In this document: one piece after another, positions 1 through 6,185 of the stretch
Position numbering within the stretch: the stretch's first letter is position 1
Layout: each line of letters begins with the position of its first letter
Position numbers and translations under genes: made by a program
Assembly (NCBI GenBank): GCA_964517345.1
Contig: CAZFBZ010000044.1
Span: 1-11,066, forward strand
DNA length: 11,066 nt
DNA from: DAISLF01 sp964517345
GTDB lineage: Bacteria > Patescibacteriota > Gracilibacteria > Peribacterales > Peribacteraceae
Reading direction: 5' to 3'
Notes under the pieces: generated by a model
Told to the model about the DNA's origin: nothing
What the model saw: only the letters and a program-made list of their open reading frames with translations
Databases searched by the model: none

Positions 1-269
1 GGTTTCGCGGCCGGCGCATCGGTCTTGGCCGGCGTCGCTTCAGGCTTCGACGGTGAATCAGCGGGCTTGGGAGCCGCGGACTTGGCCGCCGGACGGCTGT
101 CGGTCTTGTACCAGCCGGCGCCCTTGAAATGCACCGCTGGAGGCGTCAGCAGTTTTTCAGTGCCCTTCGAGCCGCAGGCGGGACACGACGGACTCGTTTT
201 GCTCCCGAACGGACGGGTGAACTCAAACACTGTGGAGCACTTCTTGCAGCGGAAATCGAAGGTCGGCAT
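1..269 (-). CDS. FmdB-type zinc-ribbon protein (3' end beyond window)
   Basis: The first 89 residues are visible; the C-terminus runs off the left edge. The N-terminus MPTFDFRCKKC, a second CPAC knuckle about 20 residues later, and the block AVHFKGAGWYKTDSR match the FmdB/CxxC_CxxC_SSSS putative regulatory family. C8, C11 and the two cysteines of CPAC (about 33 and 36) would bind one zinc ion. After the conserved core comes a low-complexity tail rich in Pro, Ala and Lys, common in this family. The biochemical role of the family is not established; regulation or nucleic-acid/ribosome association is only guessed. The start is firm because MPT[FY]xF is the family N-terminus. The gene lies 21 nt after the stop of the 93-aa gene and has its own extended -10 box in that gap, so it may be expressed both from it and by read-through. 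Confidence 0.9.
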   Translation of the reverse strand, partial: MPTFDFRCKKCSTVFEFTRPFGSKTSPSCPACGSKGTEKLLTPPAVHFKGAGWYKTDSRPAAKSAAPKPADSPSKPEATPAKTDAPAAK

Positions 270-278
270 GACGCGTTC

Positions 279-287
279 AGTATAGCA
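279..287 (-). promoter_or_regulatory. Extended -10 box (TGCTATACT) of the zinc-ribbon gene
   Basis: On the minus strand TGCTATACT occupies 287 to 279, with 9 nt between the hexamer and the ATG at 269. Transcription starting about 7 nt downstream would leave a leader of about 3 nt. There is no purine-rich ribosome binding site before the ATG. No good -35 was seen, but the TGn extension can compensate. The box sits inside the 21-nt gap between two genes. Confidence 0.5.
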
Positions 288-290
288 GTC

Positions 291-572
291 TCAGGCTTTG
301 CCGCTGCCGTTCAGGACATTGCGGCCCAGCAACATGTTGAACGCGAAGTAATTGAGCGCCACGAAAGCCCCGATCGGTCCGAGTACCCGGGCAGCAGTCA
401 GGACACCGTTGCCCACGGCGAGGCCGGTCCTGTGCGCCACGTTCACACCCAGCTGCGCGGCTTGCCCGCTCAGTGTGGGACCGGGAAGCAGGCGCGTCGC
501 CTGCGGCAGTGCGTCCGTCGTGCTTGTCACAGCGCGTGCGACGGAGGCCGGAATGGCGTTCAGGGAGTTCAT
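291..572 (-). CDS. Small single-span membrane protein, 93 aa, unknown function
   Basis: No family is recognised. The first half (about residues 1-45) is rich in Ala, Thr, Ser and Pro and could form an amphipathic segment. Residues about 55-85 (GNGVLTAARVLGPIGAFVAL and the following NYFAFNMLLG) form a hydrophobic stretch long enough for one membrane span. The C-terminus is short and ends in GSGKA. The ATG at 572 lies 8 nt after a TATACT box. A GAGGGG string before the ATG looks like a Shine-Dalgarno sequence but would lie upstream of the expected transcription start. The gene is second to last in a minus-strand run of four small genes, 38 nt after the 52-aa gene and 21 nt before the zinc-ribbon gene. 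Coding status rests on the promoter, spacing and hydrophobic profile, so it is moderately sure. Confidence 0.6.
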   Translation of the reverse strand: MNSLNAIPASVARAVTSTTDALPQATRLLPGPTLSGQAAQLGVNVAHRTGLAVGNGVLTAARVLGPIGAFVALNYFAFNMLLGRNVLNGSGKA

Positions 573-580
573 TTCCCCTC

Positions 581-609
581 AGTATAGCGTTTTTGAGCCT
601 GTTTGTCTC
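581..609 (-). promoter_or_regulatory. Promoter of the 93-aa gene (GAGACA-N17-TATACT)
   Basis: On the minus strand a GAGACA -35 (609-604, 4 of 6 to consensus) is followed after exactly 17 nt by TATACT (586-581). The hexamer ends 8 nt before the ATG at 572, so the transcript would begin about 2 nt before the start codon. The promoter occupies most of the 38-nt gap after the 52-aa gene. Confidence 0.5.
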
Positions 610-610
610 G

Positions 611-769
611 TCAGTCTCCGGCGATGGTCTTGTAGAGACGCTTGCCGACGGCAAACGCGAGGCCGGCCACCAGCAGGCCTGCGCCGATCTGCAATACATT
701 GACGCCCGTCCCAAGGATGGGGGCTTCGAGGATGTCGACGGTCGGACCGAGGAGACCGGGGGATGCCAT
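611..769 (-). CDS. Tiny single-span membrane protein, 52 aa, unknown function
   Basis: The short product begins MASPGLLGPTVDILEAPILG and contains one clear hydrophobic segment (about residues 24-42, around VLQIGAGLLVAGLAFAVG), followed by a basic stretch KRLYK that would sit on the cytoplasmic side, then TIAGD. The start at 769 is chosen because it lies 7 nt after the stop of the 123-aa gene. A longer reading from an ATG at 832 would overlap that gene by 56 nt. No Shine-Dalgarno sequence precedes it; expression is probably by read-through or termination-reinitiation from the upstream gene. No family is recognised. Position in a tight same-strand run and the neat membrane span support it as real, but at this size the call is tentative. 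Confidence 0.5.
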   Translation of the reverse strand: MASPGLLGPTVDILEAPILGTGVNVLQIGAGLLVAGLAFAVGKRLYKTIAGD

Positions 770-776
770 AGGGGTT

Positions 777-1148
777 TTAGGCGGCGGTTCGGATGACGGA
801 GCCGTGCTGGCTGTCTCCAAGATGCAGGACATCCTGAATCGCGCCGTCGGTCAGCTCCGTAATGCCCGTGACGACCTTTGCGGCCAGGTTGAGAGGGTTG
901 CCCTTTTTGAACCACCTCGCCTTGAGCGTGCTGCGCACGGCCTCGCGCGTTGCGGCGATGGGGCTGTCACGCTTGATCACTTCAAAATCATTGTTGCTGA
1001 TGAATCCGAGTGCGGACGGCACGATGCCGGAAAGCGCGTCGTATCCTTTGACGACCGCGTCCTGCGCGAGATCGAGTCCGTCGGCTTTGCCCGGCGCATG
1101 CACGCGGTCTTCTTTGACCAACTCCCATGTGGCTTCTGCCCGGTTCAT
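777..1148 (-). CDS. Conserved-looking hypothetical protein, 123 aa
   Basis: Starts MNRAEATWELVKEDRVHAPG and ends in TAA. The sequence is mixed charged/hydrophobic with no cysteine, no obvious signal peptide and no long membrane span. Two moderately hydrophobic stretches (around GYDALSGIVPSALGFI and LNLAAKVVTGITEL) suggest helices that may pack or touch a membrane. No domain is recognised. The open frame continues upstream to 1772, but the ATG at 1148 is preferred: a GATAAT box ends 6 nt before it, and the upstream extension reads through the divergent promoter region and the opposite gene. It is the first gene of the leftward run of four and is divergent from the candidate small RNA and the 125-aa gene. 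Confidence 0.6.
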   Translation of the reverse strand: MNRAEATWELVKEDRVHAPGKADGLDLAQDAVVKGYDALSGIVPSALGFISNNDFEVIKRDSPIAATREAVRSTLKARWFKKGNPLNLAAKVVTGITELTDGAIQDVLHLGDSQHGSVIRTAA

Positions 1149-1154
1149 GCAGGA

Positions 1155-1182
1155 ATTATCCGCCTCACGGCGTCCACTGCAA
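1155..1182 (-). promoter_or_regulatory. Promoter of the 123-aa gene (TTGCAG-N16-GATAAT)
   Basis: Minus strand: TTGCAG at 1182-1177, a 16-nt spacer, and GATAAT (5 of 6 to TATAAT) at 1160-1155. Six nt separate the -10 from the ATG at 1148, so the expected start of transcription is the A of the ATG itself. No Shine-Dalgarno sequence is present. Confidence 0.5.
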
Positions 1183-1264
1183 GAAAAACGGCAGGAATAT
1201 GCGTCGTTTTTCTCCGGACAGCTTCTCCGTGGCGTCCCCAAGCGCGGTTGACGAAAGGAAGACC

Positions 1265-1293
1265 TTGCAGGGTCGAATGCGTTACTGTATAAA
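1265..1293 (+). promoter_or_regulatory. Promoter of the candidate small RNA (TTGCAG-N17-TATAAA)
   Basis: Plus strand: TTGCAG at 1265-1270 and TATAAA (5 of 6) at 1288-1293 with 17 nt between them. Transcription is expected to start near 1300 (a G). No plausible plus-strand protein gene begins just downstream; the transcript would run into the terminator at 1341-1371. The -35 is weak (3 of 6). Confidence 0.4.
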
Positions 1294-1299
1294 CTGTGG

Positions 1300-1371
1300 G
1301 CTTTGCACTTCCGTGCAGCGTTGCTCTTTCTCTTTAACGAATGGCCGCCCGTTACACGGCGGTCATTTTTT
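1300..1371 (+). ncRNA. Candidate small RNA, about 72 nt
   Basis: This stretch lies between the promoter at 1265-1293 and a strong intrinsic terminator. It begins with a hairpin whose stem TGCAC (1304-1308) and GTGCA (1313-1317) closes a TTCC loop. It then has a single-stranded, pyrimidine-rich middle (GCTCTTTCTCTTT) and ends in the terminator hairpin with a U-run. That is the usual architecture of a trans-acting small RNA, but a regulatory leader that terminates early upstream of the 125-aa gene is also possible. It is not a tRNA, SRP RNA or T-box as far as can be read. No known RNA family was recognised. Confidence 0.4.
1341..1371 (+). terminator. Intrinsic terminator on plus strand with no upstream gene
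   Basis: ATGGCCGCC (1341-1349) pairs with GGCGGTCAT (1358-1366) in a 9-bp stem with one G-U pair. The loop is 8 nt and a run of six T ends at 1371. It works only on the plus strand, since the minus strand has no T-run after the stem. The only plus-strand DNA before it is antisense to the leftward genes, so it must end a non-coding or leader transcript. Confidence 0.75.
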
Positions 1372-1433
1372 GTTGCCCCTATTCTGATTTTGCTCAAAGG
1401 ACAGCGCCGCGTCGTCGTCCGCAAGCGGCTCCG

Positions 1434-1462
1434 TGCAGCTGCTCTATCCATCGGGAGCTGCA
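1434..1462. promoter_or_regulatory. Operator-like inverted repeat TGCAGCT-N15-AGCTGCA
   Basis: Perfect 7-bp arms at 1434-1440 and 1456-1462 lie immediately before the TATACT box (1467-1472) of the 125-aa gene, covering the place where a -35 element would be. No recognisable -35 exists there. The geometry (arm centres about two helical turns apart) fits a dimeric regulator. A hairpin in a read-through RNA is the alternative. Confidence 0.4.
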
Positions 1463-1466
1463 TCGG

Positions 1467-1472
1467 TATACT
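1467..1472 (+). promoter_or_regulatory. -10 box (TATACT) of the 125-aa gene
   Basis: TATACT ends 9 nt before the ATG at 1482, the same hexamer and spacing as for the zinc-ribbon gene. A leader of only 2-3 nt is expected. There is no -35 match and no Shine-Dalgarno sequence. Confidence 0.5.
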
Positions 1473-1481
1473 GTGTCTCAT

Positions 1482-1859
1482 ATGAAAAAGACGTCCGGTG
1501 CCCTGCCTCTCGTTCTTGGCGTCCTCGCGCTCGGCGCGTTTGGATCCGTCGTGTTTTTGGCGACGCACCCGCTGCGGACGGACCCCCGCGCCCCTGCCAC
1601 TGTAGTGCGGGACGGAGACAAAGTGCGTGTCACGTATTACGGCCAGGTCGAGGCGGATCAGCCGCACGGTTCCCCGGAGCGCCCCAAGCACTACACGCTG
1701 CGCCTTGCGGCGGGAGCGTCTGTTCAGCTGAAGAGCAGTACCGTCGATCTGCGTAAATACGACGGCCAGCACGTGCAGCTCGCCGGCACGCTCCCGAAGG
1801 AGAGCAGGGACTCCTACGAGCTCATCTACGTCCAGGACGTCCAGGTCGTCCAGAAATGA
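1482..1859 (+). CDS. Membrane-anchored protein with probable OB-like beta domain, 125 aa
   Basis: Begins MKKTSGALPLVLGVLALGAF, a short basic N-terminus followed by a single hydrophobic segment (about residues 7-27), so it is a signal anchor with the rest outside the membrane. There is no lipobox cysteine. Residues about 40-125 are made of short alternating strands (DKVRVTYYGQVEA, HYTLRLAAG, HVQLAGTL, YELIYVQDVQVVQ), an arrangement like small OB-fold domains in which a 'cost of adding X' strand pattern ends in a 'v.v.dv.vv' strand. The fold is inferred by eye. Function unknown. An in-frame reading from 1341 is rejected because it starts inside the terminator hairpin. It precedes valS by 37 nt on the same strand and may be co-transcribed with it. 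Confidence 0.7.
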   Translation: MKKTSGALPLVLGVLALGAFGSVVFLATHPLRTDPRAPATVVRDGDKVRVTYYGQVEADQPHGSPERPKHYTLRLAAGASVQLKSSTVDLRKYDGQHVQLAGTLPKESRDSYELIYVQDVQVVQK

Positions 1860-1862
1860 TCT

Positions 1863-1890
1863 TTGAGGCTGCCGGACGAGCCACTACTCT
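1863..1890 (+). promoter_or_regulatory. Promoter of valS (TTGAGG-N16-TACTCT)
   Basis: TTGAGG at 1863-1868 (4 of 6) and TACTCT at 1885-1890 lie in the 37-nt gap before valS. Six nt separate the -10 from the ATG, so transcription should begin on the A of the start codon. The same TACTCT hexamer is used by lexA. There is no Shine-Dalgarno sequence in the gap. Confidence 0.45.
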
Positions 1891-1896
1891 TTCCGC

Positions 1897-4202
1897 ATGC
1901 TTGAGAAAGCCTACGACCCATCGGGAACCGAAGACCGCATCTACAAGTTGTGGGAGGACAGTGGCGCGTTCCGCGCGGACGCGCAGAACGTGATCAAGAA
2001 CAAGAAGAAGCCGTTCACCGTCAGCATGCCGCCGCCCAACGCCACGGGTCAGCTGCATCTGGGCCATGCCGTCATGCTCGCTCTTGAAGATATCTTCATC
2101 CGCTACCGCCGGATGAAAGGCGAGGAAGCGCTGTGGGTGCCGGGCACCGACCACGCCGCCATCGCCACCGAGAGCATGGTCATCAAGAAGATCCAGAAAG
2201 AGAAGAAGATGAAAGATCCGCGCGCCACGCTCGGCCGCGAGGAACTGCTGCGGCAGATCGCGGCGTTCGTGGAGATCAGCCGCGGCACGATCCGCTCGCA
2301 GGTGCGCAAAATGGGCAGCAGCTGCGACTGGTCGCGCGAGCGCTACACGCTGGAGCCCACGCTCAACCGCTGCGTGAACGAGATGTTCGTGAGCATGTAT
2401 CAGGACGGTCTGATCTACCGCGGCCACCGCATCGTGAACTGGGACCCCAAACTTCAGACGACCGTCTCCGATGACGAGATCGAATATGCCGAGCGCAAAG
2501 AGCCGTTCTACACGTTCCAGTACGGGCCGTTCCAGATCTCCACGTCGCGCCCCGAGACGAAGTTCGGCGACAAGTACGTCATCATGCATCCTGACGACGA
2601 GCGCTACGCCAAGTACACGCACGGCGAGAAGTTCGAGTGCGAGTGGATCAACGGACCCGTCACCGCGACGATCATCAAGGACAAGGCCGTCGACCCCACG
2701 TTCGGTACGGGTGTGATGACGATCACGCCGTGGCACGACCACATCGATTTCGATATCGCCGAGCGTCACGATCTGGAGAAGCAGCAGATCATCGGCTTCG
2801 ACGGCAAGCTGCTGCCCGCGGCGGGGGAGTTCTCCGGCCTGCACATCGAGGACGCGCGTCCGCAGATCGTCGAGAAGCTCAAGTCGAAAGGCCTGCTGGT
2901 GTCCGTCAAAGAGGATTACGTCCACAACGTCGCGCTCAGCCAGCGCGGCAAGGGCATGATCGAACCGCAGATCAAAGAGCAGTGGTTCATCGACGTGAAT
3001 AAGCCCGTCATGGACTGGAAACGGCGCAAGATCAGCCTGAAAGAAGTGATGCAGGAGGTGGTGCGCACGAAGCAGATCACGATCATTCCCGACCGGTTCG
3101 AAAAAACGTACTTCCACTGGATCGATAACCTCCGTGACTGGTGCATCTCGCGCCAGATCTGGTGGGGGCACCGCGTGCCGGTGTGGTACCGCGACGATCG
3201 CGGCAGCCGCGACATGCACGTGGGCGTCCTGCCGCCCGAGGGCGAGGGCTGGGAGCAGGATCCGGACACGCTCGACACCTGGTTCAGCTCCGCGCTCTGG
3301 ACCTGGAGCACGCTGATCGATCCAGAATTGGCCAAAGATCACACGCTCAGTTTGCGCGATCTTTTGCTGAAAAGTCCGGATGTTCAGGCCTTCCATCCCA
3401 CGCAGGTGATGGAGACCGGCTATGACATCCTGTTTTTCTGGGTGGCGCGCATGATCCTGATGACGACCTACGCGACGGGCTCGATCCCCGAGATGGAATA
3501 CGGCCAGGTGCCGTTCGAGACGGTCTATCTGCACGGCCTGATCCGCACGCGCGAGGGCAAGAAGATGAGCAAGTCCGATCCCGAGACGATGATCGACCCG
3601 CTCGACATGATCAAAACCTACGGCGCCGACGCGCTGCGCCTCTCGATGATCGTCGGACAGAGTCCGGGCAACGACAGCCGGTTGTACGAAGAGAAGATCG
3701 CGGGTTACCGCAACTTCGTGAACAAGCTCTGGAACGCGAGCCGTTTCATCCTGCTCCAGTGCGAACAACTCGGTGAGAAGCCTGAGACCGTCACGACCTA
3801 CGAAGCCCGCACGCTCGCCGACAAAGCGCTTATCCACGCGCTGGAGGAACTCGTTCGCGACGTCACCGCCGGTCTCGATGCCTACCGTCTGAGCGAAGTA
3901 GGGGAGCGGCTCTATGCCTTCGTCTGGGAGTACTTCTGCGACTGGTACCTGGAGTTGAGCAAAGGTGAGGCGAACATCGGCGTGCTCATTCATGCTCTGC
4001 GGACGATCCTCACGTTGCTGCACCCGTACTGTCCGTTCGTCACGGAGGAACTCTGGAGCCAGGTGAAAACGCCGGACGCGCCGTCGCTCATCCGTCAGTC
4101 GTGGCCGGTGATCAACGAAGCCTCGGATTTCGCCCAGTCCCACAAAGATCTGCAAGTGGTCATCGATGTCATCACGGCCATCCGCAAGCTGCGCACCGAT
4201 CA
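1897..4202 (+). CDS. valS: Valyl-tRNA synthetase (3' end lost in assembly gap)
   Basis: Cytoplasmic class I aminoacyl-tRNA synthetase that charges tRNA-Val with valine using ATP and edits mischarged Thr-tRNA. The 768 visible residues show the HIGH-type motif HLGH (54-57) after PPPNATGQ, the ValS block GTDHAAIATE (near 84-93), NWDPKLQTTVSDDEIEY, the CP1 editing domain with TSRPET (about 215-220), DWCISRQIWWGH (from 414), LDTWFSSALW, and KMSKS at 556-560 in the context GKKMSKSDPET. The anticodon-binding helical domain follows (VNKLWNASRF to the WPxxNE region). The family usually ends in a C-terminal coiled-coil arm; that arm would lie in the gap, so the gene is truncated by the assembly, not necessarily in the cell. 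The start gives the usual N-terminus (YDPSGTEDRIYKLWE). Confidence 0.97.
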
Positions 4203-4302
4203 NNNNNNNNNNNNNNNNNNNNNNNNNNNNNNNNNNNNNNNNNNNNNNNNNNNNNNNNNNNNNNNNNNNNNNNNNNNNNNNNNNNNNNNNNNNNNNNNNN
4301 NN
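4203..4302. other. Assembly gap of 100 N
   Basis: Exactly 100 unknown bases, the conventional filler for a scaffold gap of unknown size. valS enters from the left and the Y-family polymerase from the right, convergently, and both lose their C-termini and terminators here. Translations through the N run are meaningless. How many bases, or genes, are missing cannot be told from the sequence. Confidence 0.98.
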
Positions 4303-5498
4303 ATATCGAAGCCGCGCTTGGTGCCGCTGCGTACTTCCATCGCCGCGCCGCGGGTGATCGTATTGCGGCCGTATTTCTCGTGCAGGCCGTCGAGCGTCTT
4401 CTGTACATCCTCGTCCCGGCAGATCTTCCCGGCATCTTCAAACAGCGAGTACTGCACGCTTCCGGCCGGACCGAGACGCCACAGCGCCATGCCGATCTGC
4501 GTGTAGCCCGCGTGCGCGTCGTGTACCTGGCGCAGGCAGCGGCGCAGGTAGGGGTGCAGCGCCTCTTCCGTGCAGGTGGGCTGGGGGAGGGAGGCGTGGG
4601 CGCTCTTCCAGCGGTAGCGCTCGTCCCGGAGCCATACCGAGACGCCCCGGCAGGCCAGTTCATGGCGCCGCATCTTGAGCACCGTGTACTCGGCATGGCG
4701 CAGCAGGTGGGCCCAGAGAGTGCGGGGGTTCGTCTCCCGGCGGAAGCTGCGGGCGCGCGAGACCGATTTGGGCGCGTGATGTTCGTTGTCCACGGGCGAG
4801 ATGCTCTCGCCGAGCAGTTCGCGCTGCATGTCGCTCCCCGGGCGTCCGAAGAGCGAAACGAGCAGGTCCGTGGGGCACATCGCGATGTCCCAGGCCGTCT
4901 CCCAGCCGTGCGCCGCCACGTGGGGCTGCCGCCGCCGCCCGATGCCGGGGATGGCCGGAGCGGCCCTGTCCCGCAGGAACTCCTCGATCCGCATCGACAG
5001 TGGACCGGCCATGCCCACGGTCGTGACGCCGGAGGGCTTCCGGTACTCTCCCGCCATCTTGGCGAGCAGCTTGCTCGGTCCCACGCCTACGGAGACCGAG
5101 AGGCCCGTCTTATCGAGGATCGTCTTCTGGATGGTTCGTCCCCAGATATCCGGATCGGCGGGGACGCCGCCGACAATCGACCGGAGATCCAGGTACCACT
5201 CATCGATCGACATCTGTTCCACGATTGGACAATGCTCCCGGATGACACTCTCGATCTGCTCGGAGGCCAGGCCCGTCTCGTGGAAGTCCGAGGGCATGCG
5301 GATGGCATCTGGACACAGGCGCATCGCTTCCTTGAGTGGCGTGCCCGTGCGGATGCCCTTGGCTTTCGCTTCGTAGCTGGCCGCGATCACGAACCCGCCG
5401 CCCATGCCGAGGGCCAGGAGGGGTTTGCCGCGCAGGCGCGGGTTTTGCCGGACAAGAACGGACGCGAAAAAAGAATCCGCGTCGATGTGCGCGATCAT
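4303..5498 (-). CDS. Y-family DNA polymerase, DinB/UmuC-like (3' end lost in gap)
   Basis: Error-prone translesion polymerase. The visible 398 residues begin MIAHIDADSFFASV: D6 is the first metal ligand and F11 the probable steric gate. YEAKAKGI (about 42-49) is the fingers motif, and SIDE (97-100) supplies D99 and E100. SVGVGPSKLLAKMAG follows, with the helix-hairpin-helix PGIG near 184. The little-finger region ends with QYSLF (349-353), which fits the beta-clamp-binding pentapeptide. About 45 more residues (DEDVQKTLDGLHEKYGRNT and on) follow before the gap, an extension typical of UmuC/ImuB-like members; the catalytic core reads more like DinB. The gene is 46 nt after lexA on the same strand, with no terminator between them, so it is probably transcribed from the lexA promoter and induced by DNA damage. 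No Shine-Dalgarno sequence is present. Confidence 0.93.
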
Positions 5499-5506
5499 GG
5501 ATTGGC

Positions 5507-5524
5507 GTAGGAAAAGTAGGAAAA
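5507..5524. repeat. Tandem 9-bp repeat GTAGGAAAA x2
   Basis: Two perfect adjacent copies (5507-5515, 5516-5524) in the 46-nt gap between lexA and the polymerase gene. On the transcribed strand they read TTTTCCTAC twice, a pyrimidine-rich leader before the polymerase ATG at 5498. A possible TACTTT -10 (5518-5513) lies inside, 14 nt from the ATG. Function unknown. Confidence 0.6.
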
Positions 5525-5544
5525 AGACGGTGATGATTGCGGCT

Positions 5545-6159
5545 TCAGTACTTCCGTATCAGCCCCTGCACGACGCCTGCCACTTGCAGTTCTTCCAGCG
5601 CGTGCAGATCGGGATAGGCCGGATTCTCGGCATGCAGGAAGAATTTGCCGGTCTTCTCTTTCTTCAGGCGTTTGAGGGTGAACTCGCCGTCGAGCACGCC
5701 TACCACGATGTCGCCGGGCTTGGGCGTCTTGCCGCGCAGCACGAGCACGAGGTCTCCTTCGTTGATACCGGCGTTGATCATGCTGTCGCCTTTCACGCGC
5801 AGCAGGAACGTGGAGTTCTTGTCGTGCACGAGATAGTCCTCCAGCGTCACCGTTTCCTCCGCCTGCTCCTCCACGGGCGCGGCGAAACCGGCCGTGATGG
5901 GTCCGAACAGCGGCAGGGTCATGGGCGCGAACATGCTCTTCGTTTCCTCCTGTTCCAGGATCTTGATGCGGCCCTTGGGATCTTTTTCGATGTGACCGGC
6001 CTTGAAGAGCGCGTTCACCACCTTGGCGACGGCGTTCTTGCTCCGCACACCGAAGGCGAGCGCGAGGTCCGCGAGCGAGGGCGAGTAGCCCCGCTTGTGC
6101 TGGAACTCCCGGATGTAGCTGAGTACGGTCCGCTGGTGTGGGGTGAGCGCGTCGGTCAT
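5545..6159 (-). CDS. lexA: LexA-type SOS repressor / S24 autopeptidase
   Basis: 204 aa. Residues about 1-68 form the winged helix-turn-helix (LTPHQRTVLSYIREF, GYSPSLADLALAFGV, KNAVAKVVNALFKAGHI). Residues about 82-204 form the S24 peptidase. The Ala90-Gly91 bond in ITAGFAAP is the expected cleavage site, Ser126 in GDSM is the nucleophile and Lys163 in TLKRL the general base. The Ser-Lys distance of 37 equals that of E. coli LexA. The GPITAGFAAPVEE context resembles UmuD as much as LexA. RecA filaments would trigger self-cleavage and lift repression. The start MTDALTPHQ is chosen because an upstream GTG (6225) would put the promoter and operator inside the gene. The mRNA leader is about 20 nt and lacks a Shine-Dalgarno sequence. 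It is autoregulated if the two boxes upstream are real. Confidence 0.94.
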   Translation of the reverse strand: MTDALTPHQRTVLSYIREFQHKRGYSPSLADLALAFGVRSKNAVAKVVNALFKAGHIEKDPKGRIKILEQEETKSMFAPMTLPLFGPITAGFAAPVEEQAEETVTLEDYLVHDKNSTFLLRVKGDSMINAGINEGDLVLVLRGKTPKPGDIVVGVLDGEFTLKRLKKEKTGKFFLHAENPAYPDLHALEELQVAGVVQGLIRKY

Positions 6160-6170
6160 GGGTGTGTGGG

Positions 6171-6182
6171 GAACGATCGTCC
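6171..6182. promoter_or_regulatory. LexA operator, proximal box (GGAC-GATC-GTTC)
   Basis: Read on the minus strand, GGAC-GATC-GTTC differs by one base from the GAAC-N4-GTTC core of the Gram-positive type SOS box, and its central ACGATCGT is perfectly palindromic. It covers the expected transcription start of lexA (about 6179), where a bound repressor would block initiation. Confidence 0.6.
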
Positions 6183-6185
6183 ACC

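Noticed and set aside
575..580. GAGGGG before the 93-aa ATG as a Shine-Dalgarno sequence
   Set aside because: It is too close to the ATG and would lie upstream of the transcription start predicted from the TATACT box; it could still matter if transcription comes from further upstream.
1241..1481. T-box riboswitch before valS
   Set aside because: The region has a terminator but no T-box core (AGGGTGG...ACCGCG-type) and lies before a different gene, with a further promoter in between.
1822..4155. 777-codon open frame on the minus strand opposite valS
   Set aside because: It is the mirror of the GC-rich valS codons. Its translation is full of His, Arg, Val and Asp runs with no recognisable domain, whereas valS shows every family motif.
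4101..5510. 469-codon plus-strand frame crossing the N run
   Set aside because: It is antisense to the polymerase gene, reads through 100 unknown bases and has no domain or start signal.
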